From NCBI RefSeq assembly GCF_031877795.1, contig NC_133955.1:3658001-3722000 (forward strand): a DNA stretch of 64,000 bases, read 5' to 3'. The stretch comes from Strix aluco (taxonomy: Eukaryota > Chordata > Aves > Strigiformes > Strigidae). A program made the position numbers and the translations under genes. The notes below the pieces were generated by a model. That model was given only the letters and a program-made list of their open reading frames with translations. It ran no database searches and was not told the DNA's origin. Positions 1 through 9,012 of the stretch are shown in pieces; within the stretch, counting starts at the first letter, position 1; each line of letters begins with the position of its first letter.

Positions 1-62
1 CAGTACAGAGCTTGGCCAAAATTCCCTCGACCCCATCCAGCTGTCCACAGCTCTCCTCTCAC

Positions 63-124
63 CTGTCTGTCCAGCTCATCTCCTGCAATCTGGAGCAGGG
101 CGACGATTCTCCTGATGGCTTCAT
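63..124 (-). CDS. BNIP5: BNIP5 BH3 exon
   Basis: A 62-nt exon between a CTCTGCAG acceptor (125-130) and a CAG|GTGAGAG donor. With one base from the previous exon it encodes EAIRRIVALLQIAGDELDRQ. The pattern L-x-x-x-G-D-E with hydrophobic residues at heptad spacing fits BH3; LQIAGDELD is close to the BAX core LKRIGDELD. Confidence 0.82.
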
Positions 125-3100
125 CTGCAGAGAGAGATCCCACATTATCTCCAGCCCTTTCTCCAAGCTTTACACCCAGATGCTCTGTTTAGTCCCCAGG
201 AAAAATTCCCTGAAAAATGTTTATCCACCTCCATCCCTCCAAAACCCATTTCAGCTCATTGTCTTGTTATCCTCAGGAGCAAACCCACCCTCCTGCCTTT
301 GAATTTCTCTCTCCCCAAATCAAGCCCTGATGCTGAAAATCTCCCCCAAAGTCTTCATATGACTTTTCAGGTCATGTAAGCCCCTGGGTCAGGGTTGAAG
401 CAGGTTTGGGTCCCGTGTAGGCTCTTACATGGGGACAAGTCTCGTGCATGTAAGTTTTCTATATGTGCCAGCGATGAAGCACTTGCAAAGGCAACACTCA
501 CCAACCCCATCAGTGCTGGCCGGCCGTGGTGGCTCCCCGCATCCACGTGCTCTGCTCCCCTGGCTCTCACTGCCCTGCACGATCAGCCCGATCTCTTCTG
601 AGACTCGTGCGTAGTAACCGTCGGGCTGCTCCGCATCTGCTGGAAGGAAAACGTGTATTCAGAAGTGTGGATTTATTTTTTGTTGGCCATTGATTGAAAA
701 AAAAAAAGCAGCCGCAGCAGTGACTGCATCCACGTGGTGCTCGTGCCCACCCTGGATTAGTGCATACCGCCGGAGAACGATGGGGCTGTGCTCTCTGAAC
801 CGTGACTGAGCAGTTGTAACTTGCCTCGAATATGCTGAAGCTTCACAGAAATCCCCTTGCCAGCTTTTCTACAGAGGAAGGGCTGGGGCGTGGACAGGGG
901 TGTCCCATGGGCTCTGGCTGCCGTGCCACGGTGGCTGGCTGCCTGCACCCTTCCCCACAGCAAATCGAAAGCAGCTTAACATTGGCCCTAGAGTGGCTTA
1001 AGATTTAATCTCAGGTCTCAAATGCAGGTTTAAACTAAACCACTATATCCCTCATTTGCCAGAGGGGGAAAACCTGTGCCTGGATGGTGCTCGGGGTAAC
1101 TTGCTGTGCTCAGAAGTCAGAGCAACGACGTGTGCTCAAAGAATGGGCAGATTGACCCTTTCCTGGGGCAGAAGGTTGAGATCACAGTCCCCAAAACCTA
1201 TCCCAGACCCCAGAAAGCAATGGGAGGGTGATGCACAGGGTTAGGAACCAGCACTAAGCACTACTGCTTTCCTAAAAGATGCCCAATGGAAGTCCCGTTG
1301 GCCGTAGGGTTGGGTTAGGGTGGTGGGGGTCCCACCTGGTGTGGTCGGCGCCCGGACATGCTGCAGCGGGAGGCAGCTGGGTCGCTTGGCCCTTGCCCCG
1401 GCTGCCGCCTCTCCCCGCTCCTCCTCCACGTGCTTCTTGAAGGAGAAAACCCTCTTGAGGCTGGATCTCCTCTTCAGGGCTCTGCCCAGCGGCGGGGACG
1501 TACTCGAGTCCCCTCCAGATCTTTTAGCCCCTTCTGGTTTGGAGCTGTGAGGAGCTTTGACATCTTTTTCTTTTGCTTTTTGCCCTGTATTTTCCTTCTG
1601 CTCCTCAGGGCTCTTCTTGAAAAGGAAATTTAAGAAACTTTTGAACCAGGTGCGTTGGGTTTTGCCCTGGGAGTTTTTTGTGCTTCTCCTCTTGGGTTCC
1701 AACTCCTCTTTAGAGCCCTCCTTGGGAGCTTTGCTCTCATCATCCAGAGATTTGTCTGGGTCCTGTGCTTTGGGTTCCTCCTCCTGGTCCTTCTTGGGGC
1801 TGAATTTGGCACATGAATACTTGCTGAAGTCACTTTTCGACCGTTGCAGCCCATCTGCCTTCCTCCCTCGCCTTCTGGCTCCCTCCTGAAGCGTCTTCTT
1901 GGCCACCAGCGAGTTTTCACAACAGCTTAGCGAGCGCCTGACGTAGATCTCCAGCACTTTCTTGGCCCCTTGCCTGTCCAGTGAGAGAATCTTGCCCGAC
2001 GGCTGCCTCCCCACGTCCCACCGAGGCTTCTCCACAGCCAGAGCCTGCATGTTGCTGCAGAGAAAAACAACGTTTTCAGCCCAATTTTTGCTTTCCCTGG
2101 GATGCTGCGTGGTCAGATTGGGCATGATAGAAATCAGCCCCATTTTGGCACCCAGGGGTGCTGTGGGTGTCCAAGACTGTTTATGTTCCCAGTAAATGAT
2201 CAACCCCTTTTATTGTTGTTATCTGAGTGCTCCTTATGCAGACTGCACACGCGAGGTTTTACGATGGGCTATCGACACTGCTGATAAAGGAAGTGAAACT
2301 GTGGGGAGGAGGGAGACGAACTGGTCCCATCTCAGGGAGAGAGCCTGGTTATTACCCAGAGGGTTTAATCCAGCAAGGGTATCATCCAGGTACCGTGGTG
2401 CTGTATCTTCCCATTGCGATGTGTTCCCATTCTACGATGAAAAACTATGCACCAGGAGCACCATCCCCCCAATGAATTGCACAACCCAGATTTTTTATTG
2501 TCTCCCCTTAAAGTACTGGCTGCTAAAAAAAAACCAAAAAACAAAAATCAAACAACATTCCCCAACAAGGCTGGGTCCTTCCAGCCCTTGGAGAGGCCAA
2601 GGGCAATGTGGGCACTTGCAAATGTCCTCAGTCACTGACAATATTGGCCGAGCACCTTGCAATGACGTAGCCCCTCTGCGAGCTCTCACCAGTACAGGGC
2701 TGTGAACAGAACTCAGAGCACCTGGTGCCTGACTTTCCCATCACCCTTTTTCTCTACATTTACAAGCAAAACTAAACAGAAGATGCTGCTATTGAAAAAA
2801 CGGAGAGCTGTGCCTGTGCCTCGTGTTGGCTCTGCTTCCAAAACCAATTTCACCCTTCAGAGAACCAGACCCAAACCAGACTTTCTTTACCACTGAACAG
2901 TACATGGGAAGCCGACACCAAAATCCGACACGCTCGGCTGTACAACCGCCCTGCAGCCAGGCATCAGCCTCTGCTCAGTCTAGATGAGCCTCATCAGAAG
3001 GCGTAAGCACACCCACCCACCCCAACCTGGCCTTTTTTTTGGATCAAGAAGGCAAGTTTCCTTCATCCAAGCCAACACCAAAGCCACCCGACCACCCAAT

Positions 3101-3243
3101 AATAAATCATTGAACTAGATTTAATCACAGCAAAGCAACAACCCCCATCCTACTTTGATTGATTCCAGTACATTGGCCACATCATTCTTTATTTGCTCTT
3201 TTGGTATTTACCTTTCCATTAGTATTTCTGCCCTTCTGGACAT
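63..3243 (-). CDS. BNIP5: BNIP5 (C6orf222 orthologue), BH3-containing protein, partial at left edge
   Basis: Coding exons read on the minus strand: about 3212-3243 (inferred), 1336-2054, 571-639 and 63-124; the rest lies beyond the left edge. Phases agree across every junction. The large exon has an N-terminal LSLDRQ, a block KTQRTWFKSFLNFLFKK followed by SPEEQKE, and SLKRVFSFKKH near its end; these resemble blocks I recall from human C6orf222/BNIP5. The protein is otherwise basic, Lys/Glu/Ser-rich and probably disordered. The third and fourth exons join to DGYYARVSEEIGLIVQG and then a BH3 helix with core LQIAGDELD. Position beside ETV7 matches human 6p21. From the family name, the expected role is binding BCL2-type proteins through the BH3; this is not shown here. 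The bird protein appears shorter than the human one (about 650 aa). Confidence 0.82.
125..570 (-). other. BNIP5 intron before the BH3 exon
   Basis: Intron between the 571-639 and 63-124 exons, bounded by A|GTGAGAG and CTGCAG. No exon, repeat or RNA seen inside. Confidence 0.7.
571..639 (-). CDS. BNIP5: BNIP5 exon with QPDGYYARV segment
   Basis: A 69-nt exon with acceptor TTCCTTCCAG (640-641) and donor GGCA|GTGAGAG. It enters with two bases and leaves with one, matching both neighbours. It encodes DAEQPDGYYARVSEEIGLI then VQG, an acidic helical lead-in to the BH3. The acceptor is a CAGCAG tandem, so the exon may also start at 636; both choices keep the frame. Confidence 0.72.
640..1335 (-). 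other. BNIP5 intron
   Basis: Intron between the large exon and the 571-639 exon. I see no further exon or named repeat in it. Confidence 0.65.
1336..2054 (-). CDS. BNIP5: BNIP5 large coding exon
   Basis: Open for the whole exon, from acceptor TTTTTCTCTGCAG (AG at 2055-2056) to donor CCAG|GTGGGAC (GT at 1334-1335). It holds the recognisable BNIP5 blocks: LSLDRQ near the N-terminus, WFKSFLNFLFKKSPEEQKE about halfway, SLKRVFSFKKH and RPSCLPL near the end. An in-frame ATG at 2048-2050, four bases into the exon, is an alternative start. The open frame continues upstream to 2203, but the acceptor and loss of similarity place the exon edge at 2054. Confidence 0.85.
2055..3211 (-). other. Probable BNIP5 intron 1
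   Basis: Sequence between the large BNIP5 exon and the inferred first exon. No conserved coding block, RNA or repeat family recognised. Confidence 0.45.
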
Positions 3244-3282
3244 CTGTCAAGAGAAGCTCCTTAGCCACGGGCACTAAGGGTT
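3212..3282 (-). CDS. BNIP5: Candidate BNIP5 first exon (5' UTR plus start codon)
   Basis: Inferred exon ending at AATGGAAAG|GTAAATACC (donor GT at 3210-3211). In-frame ATGs lie at 3241-3243 and 3217-3219. Splicing to 2054 gives MSRRAEILMESNMQALAVEK with no stop and correct phase. The second ATG would give a start MES, resembling the human MEN start. The 5' limit (about 3282) is placed about 30 bases from the TATA box. Start contexts are weak, so translation might still begin at 2050. Confidence 0.42.
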
Positions 3283-3307
3283 GTCAGGCTCTCCTGAGAG
3301 GTGCCTT

Positions 3308-3314
3308 TTTTATA
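3308..3314 (-). promoter_or_regulatory. TATA box, probable BNIP5 promoter
   Basis: On the minus strand TATAAAAAAGG (3304-3314) is a strong TATA match. It sits about 95 bases upstream of a good splice donor whose exon joins BNIP5 in frame. No CpG island is present, which suits a tissue-restricted TATA promoter. Confidence 0.42.
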
Positions 3315-3320
3315 CCCAGG

Positions 3321-6300
3321 GCTGGCAGCTGGCTGAGTAAGTCCTATTTTTAGCAGCCATTCAGGTAGGAGAGCGGCAAATGCTTCCGCCTGGGATCCCC
3401 GCTATCACCTCCCTCGTGGCGGAAAACCAGCGGGCGTGAGTTTCGCTGGAGGAGAAAACAATTTCCTTATGACAAATAGCAGCAGCACAGCATAAAAATC
3501 ACCTGTCACCTGGTGTAAGCGCTGGCCTTTGAAACCAGCTATCTAACCCATCTGTTTGGCATTTGGTTTTGGTTTGTTGTTTGTTTTTTTTTTAATGGGT
3601 GTGATGCCATGTATGGGCTTTTCCGAGTTGTTTTTGTAAGAAGAAGTCATAACTTTCTCAGATAAATGGGGTTTCAATGCAGTAAGCAGATTATCCCGCT
3701 CACATCCCAGGAGCTTCCAGGAAATTGGATGCTGGGGGCTGTTGTGGCACTGCAGACACTCTGGAGCATGGTGCTATCAAACTGCTGCCTAACACCCAGC
3801 ATGGCTGGGCTACAACATGTTTGAAACCCACCCTGGGGTCCTTCAGACAGCCCGTGCACCCACCCTAAAACATGAACCAGGATGGGCTTCATGACCCGAA
3901 TCCTTTGCACCCACGTGGCTCCCACTCAGCCTTGCCCAGGGGCAGAGCATCTCCCGGGGCCGAACTCGCAAGACAGATCTGCACATCCCAACATCTACAA
4001 TCTGCCCCTTGGGCCCAAAAAATCCTCATATGCCTTTCTTACACCAAAGGTCCATTTGGCCCCACAAGCCACCTCAGAATCACAGAATTACAGAATCACA
4101 GAATCATCCAGGTTGGAAAAGCCCTTGAAGCTCCTCCAGTCCAACCATGAATCTCACATTAACCGTTCCCAACTCCACCAGATCCCTCAGCACTGGGTCA
4201 ACCCGACTCTTCAACCCCTCCAGGGATGGGGACTCCCCCCCTGCCCTGGGCAGCCCATTCCAACGCCCAACAACCCCTTCTGCAAAGAAATCCTTCCTAA
4301 GAGCCAGTCTGACCCTGCCCTGGCGCAGCTTGAGGCCATTCCCTCTTGTCCTGGCGCTTGTTACTTCGTTAAAGAGACTCATCGCCTTGCACCCCAGTGC
4401 TTGTGCAAGCTCCCGCAGGCTGCTGCTCACCATCCTCATTGCTATTTTGCCATCTGATGGCAATATTTCGCACTGCACCTTGCAGGGACGGTGCTGGATG
4501 CAGATGCATTTGCCGGGCAGCAGCTGCCGGCACGCCGGCTTTGGAAAACCCCTCGGCAACATTTCCACCTGAGCAATGCTGCATTTTCTCTAGCTTTCAG
4601 CTGGGATGATGTGCTGCCCAGGTCCCTCCCAGATAAAAATGGTCTTCTCCTGTTAATGGGTTCAGATTGCAACTGAAACAATCCAGGATTATTTTCTTTC
4701 TGTTTGTACAAACTTTCTGGGTCGTAATTTCCTATAATTAGGAGAGATCCAGCCCATTTCCCTCCACTTCTCCTGAGCCTACACTGATGAATCAGAGTCT
4801 GGTATTGATTAAGAATTACCTGGCTTTGTTTTTCAGCATCCCCATCTACTTCTGATAAATAATTAAACCGTCCGTGAGGAGCTCCGTGCTGCTAACTCGC
4901 ATATGACCATGTCCATTCATAAGCAAGTCGATTCCAGTGGGTGAGAAGAGTTTCACAATCAATTTTGTTGTTTTCTTGATCTGCAACGTCCATAAAACAA
5001 AAAGCCACATCCCCTCTGGCAATGGGGCACAGTCTGGCCATTTCCAGTTTGGAAATCTTGCTCCCTGAGTCCAAACACCATCCCTGCTCATGGGAGACTT
5101 CTCATGATTAAACTGGGAATCAGTGTTGACTTATGACCTCTTGCAGGCTTTTCCTCTTTGTAGTAGCATTTTCGGATACAGCCTGAAGACGGGATACCCA
5201 AAGTGACTTCAGGAAAAGTCTTGACCTGAATTGTGATTCTGAATCCAGATCTTTATCCAAGTTCAGATCCTTTCTGGGCTTTGGGACACGTTCAGACCTA
5301 ATGGGAGAGAGGCATAAGAGAAAGATGTTTGCAAGAGACCCAAGACAAACCAAAAGCCCATTACCAGAGTTGGAAGAAGAGATTTACATCCAAATTTGTC
5401 TGCTTTTCTCATCAATACTGGGAGAGAATGAGGAAGCTGCCTGGAAATGTGGTCACATGGAGGGAGCACACAAAGCCAAGGTTGGTATCTTCAGGCCAGC
5501 AACACTGGAGGGAAAAGCAGAACTAAAAGCATGGGGACACAGCAGTGGATAACTGGCTTTTTTACAGGAACTTGCTCCAGAAGATGGAAAAAAACAAGGG
5601 AAAGGTATTCCCTGCATGGAGCTGTGAGGTGTGAAGGGTTACAATGGGCTCAGGAGAAGGCAGGAGTCAAGTCACCCACATTTCTTGGGAACAAGACAGA
5701 CAGACCACAGGCTGGTGGCTTTTGGACATCAGAAAAAGCCTCCTCTGCAGAAGGGTGGGTCAACCTCAAATGGGTGTCCAGAGGGGCTGGGGATCACCAT
5801 CTGTGGAGGTCCTCAAGATTTGGCTAGCCAAAGCCACAGCGAACCTGACTGGGTGTTGGAGGCAGTTGTGTTTTAAGTGGACCAGAAAGGTCCCTCCAAG
5901 CCAACACCAGCCACAAAAATACCCGCAGTTTCAGATCTGAACCACATCAGGGGTGTTGAGGGCAACCACTGCTCCCTGCACGGTTTGGACAGACAGCACA
6001 GCCAACACATGGCTCGGTGGAAAACTCTCAGCCTGTTTGTGCAGTGCCTCTGATTCAAGATGGTGACGGGCACCAGCCCCCAAAGCAAATCCTCTTTTCT
6101 TTCAGCCCTGGGACTGATTTTAGCTGCTTTCCTCAGCAGATGAACAGTGCGAGACAGCCATGGGCACGCATGGGCGTTTGCATTTGCTGCTGTGCAACAC
6201 CCTGTCCCAACCACCACCAGACCTGGGGCCGCTGAAGCAGGGATGATGACCTCCGGGGAACAAAGCACCTGCAAACCTTCAGGAAAGCCCACATGGGGCA

Positions 6301-8047
6301 CCTGCCTGCGTGCCACCATACCTGGACTTCAGCCACGGCAAAAGTCACCAACTGCTGCGTGCTCTCCCTCCCACACACCCACACCAACCACGCCGGCACA
6401 AGTGGTGGTTACTCGGCTGTTTACCAAAAGGGATGGGTCCCCATTCCAGGAAAGCAGCAGGTTTACAGCCTTCCCGCCTCCGTTTACCACAAGAAAAAGA
6501 GACACATCGCTCCAGGAAGGACATGAGGGCTTCCTGGGAGCGTGGAAAGAGCTCGTCATTGCAGCCCATCTTTGTGAAGGTGCCCTTTGACTTTCACCCT
6601 CCAAGATCCTCCGGAGACACAGCGGCATAGCACAGCACAAGGAGAGTTGAGTGCTTTTGGCAGCTTCCCAACCAGGAGAGGAAACCCCCGTCAAAGTCCA
6701 GCAGGAGCCTTAGTCATCACAAGAAAAAAAAGGTGAAGAGCGGGCATCTCGCACAATCCCTGTGAGCACCGCACGAACACTGGGGTCAGCAACTGCCGCC
6801 TGCTCCAACAAAACAAACCACGCAGGCTGGAGAAGTGATGGGATGTTCAGGAATCATCGGGGCTGTTTCCATGGCAAGAAAACCAGGGGGATGTCTTGTT
6901 AGGAGAAGGTCTGGAAAAATGCACCCATGGGTGTGTATCCCAAGAGGAACACATGGCCAAGATGGGACAGTTGCCAAGGAAGGAGGTCTGCTTTGCCACC
7001 AAAGCTGTCCCTCAGGGCTGGGCAGGACTTACACTGACTCTCTGCCAGGTATCACCCCAAGAAAGATCTGGCTTTAGTCTTCTCTGGGACAAAAAGCACC
7101 CTTTGTAGAAGGAAGGATGAGGTCTGGGTGCTTCACTGCACCCTCCTGGTATGGTGCATCCCCAGGCTGCAGCTTGGCTGGGAGCTGGGTAACCTCCAGC
7201 CCCCTCTCCTAGCAGAGATTTTCGCCTCTCTTCCCAGCTAGGGCCTCCCAAAGGCTGTGGGTGACGTTATGCTCATTTACCCCACCAGAGCTTCTCATTT
7301 CCTTCTCCTCCCTCACTTGACTTGTCAAGCACTTGCGTTTTGCCAACAAGCTGATGATTTTTTCTGGAAGTGAAACTTCTCAGCCAGCATTTCCGGAGAT
7401 GTTGTACTGTTGAGATTTTGCCCACCAGCCACCATGTGTTCCACCACCATCTCTTGCTGGTTAGAGCCCACCAGCATCTCCAGGCTTCAGTTAATGGGTG
7501 TAAAGTAGTTTTGGAGGAGCAACACCAGTTACAGCGAAAGGGACTGTAGTTTCAGGTTGGCAACAACCAGTTTTGGTGGAAACAATCACCAACCCTTGCC
7601 AAAGTTTTTCACAAGACTGACAGTTCCCCAGACCCATTCACAGCATTGCTGCCCCAAAAGTGGTGCCGATGCAGCTCTGAGACAACAGCTTGGGCTTGGA
7701 AAAGGGTCCGGAGCGAAAATAGGAGACAGCAGGATAATTTCTGCTGTGGAAAAACCCAGGTTGGAAGAAACTCACCTTTTCCTGTCAGCCATGAAACACG
7801 AGGCTGCTTCATGACCTGTATCTGTGCTTGCCCACGTAGCTACAAAACACCGTGTGTTTGCACAGCATTCACCCATCAGCTGCTGAGCAGCTTGGACTCT
7901 TGCACTCTGGTTTAGGGGCTGCTGAGCTTGGGGACAAGATCTGGGTGCTCACAGGAGCTGGTTTGAAATGAGAAAGGCTTGTATTTCCTAGTTTCAGACC
8001 TTCGACCAGCAAGAAGTGAGATTTTCAACCTTACACAGTCACAGGAT
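3321..8047. other. Intergenic spacer BNIP5-ETV7
   Basis: Divides the BNIP5 promoter from the ETV7 polyadenylation signal. Apart from the CR1 fragment at 4075-4415 I see no conserved coding exon, RNA gene or named repeat. Short open frames here lack splice-site support and family similarity. Confidence 0.6.
4075..4415 (-). repeat. CR1 LINE 3' fragment
   Basis: Read on the minus strand this ends in the CR1 reverse-transcriptase tail and 3' UTR, finishing with octamer-like repeats seen on plus as cagaatcacagaattacaga. Conceptual blocks RTRGNGLKLRQGRVRLALRK and VVGRWNGLPRAGGESPSLEG are typical CR1 C-terminal sequence. It is 5'-truncated; the upper boundary is approximate. By eye about nine or ten differences separate it from the copy at 41305-41645 over 250 bases. 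Confidence 0.9.
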
Positions 8048-8053
8048 TTTATT
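8048..8053 (-). terminator. Candidate ETV7 polyadenylation signal
   Basis: AATAAA on the minus strand (TTTATT on plus), about 850 bases past the ETV7 stop codon. It is the clearest canonical hexamer in this stretch; cleavage would fall near 8,025. Confidence 0.45.
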
Positions 8054-8900
8054 TCCTCAATGAAAAGCAAATGTTAGTGGATATTTTCGGAGTTAAAAAA
8101 CACACACAGATTGTTCCTTCCAGGTCACTAACAGTGCCTGGGGTTACACATATTCCTGCTTTGGACTCAAAGCAAATAACCACATATCTGACTATGAGTG
8201 TGGTCATATTCATTACTGGCTTTGTTTCTTTTCACATTATTTAGTCAACTAATTACAAAAAGCATTACATGGAGGGAAAGGAGTTAAAATGAGACCCAGC
8301 TTAGGGCATCTGTGCAGCCTGGAGCTCCAGCCAGGCCTGATCCAGGCAGATATTTCAGCACACTCCCACCCTTAAGCACAGGAGCAACCCCACAGGAGAC
8401 AGTGACATTACAGTGTACAGTATCTCTGCAATATAAGTCCATTCTCAAATGGAGGAAATGGCTCGAATTCAGGGCAGTACGTTTGTGCTCAGGGCCACCG
8501 ATTGCTGCAAAAGCGCTTCGGTAGATGCTCAGCCTGGAGCATGTGCTCTCTGCACGTCTCACTGTAAGAGCAGAGCCGTCTTTACCAGCAAGTTTGAACC
8601 TTAAAGACAAGCATCAAAATCTACAGAGCAAAAATATCACATTCACTCCCTGAGGACTGAAGAGAAGCAAGCAGAAGACCATCCCACATGTTCACCTGTG
8701 CTTCTGGGGCTGGGGGGCAGTTTCTGGATGTGTTTTGCTAAGGAAGCCCCAGAGATGTCACAGCTTTGGCTCAGAGCAGGTTTTGAAATCCAGGACCAGT
8801 TCTGTGGCCTTCTGTCCAGGAGATGCAAGAGATGCCAGCACTTCCCAGCAGAGCACAAGTCTGTCTACGATGCACTGCAAGTGCCACCTTCAAAGACTTC
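8054..8900 (-). other. ETV7: ETV7 3' UTR
   Basis: Sequence between the stop codon at 8901-8903 and the AATAAA. No intron or coding block seen. Its extent is inferred from the hexamer only. Confidence 0.5.
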
Positions 8901-9012
8901 CTACGGTGAAACCTCCAGTGGGTCTTCTTTCAAATCTTCATGGTCCTCGTTCTCCAGCTGCTCCAGTTTGCTGGATTTCTCATGGATGATCTCCCCAGGA
9001 GTCTTCAAAAAC
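8901..9012 (-). CDS. ETV7: ETV7 exon 8, C-terminal tail
   Basis: Acceptor TATTGCAG (9013-9015), stop TAG at 8901-8903. It encodes [20 protein letters not shown] and an acidic tail ending EVSP, close to the human ending PEISP. Confidence 0.95.

Noticed and set aside
4104-4568. Protein-like open frames of 141-191 aa
   Set aside because: Part is CR1 tail read on either strand, and the near-identical frames recur at 41218-41632, so they are repeat shadows, not a gene family.
6147-6694. Open frames of 121-147 aa between BNIP5 and ETV7
   Set aside because: Overlapping frames on both strands, no motifs, no splice support.
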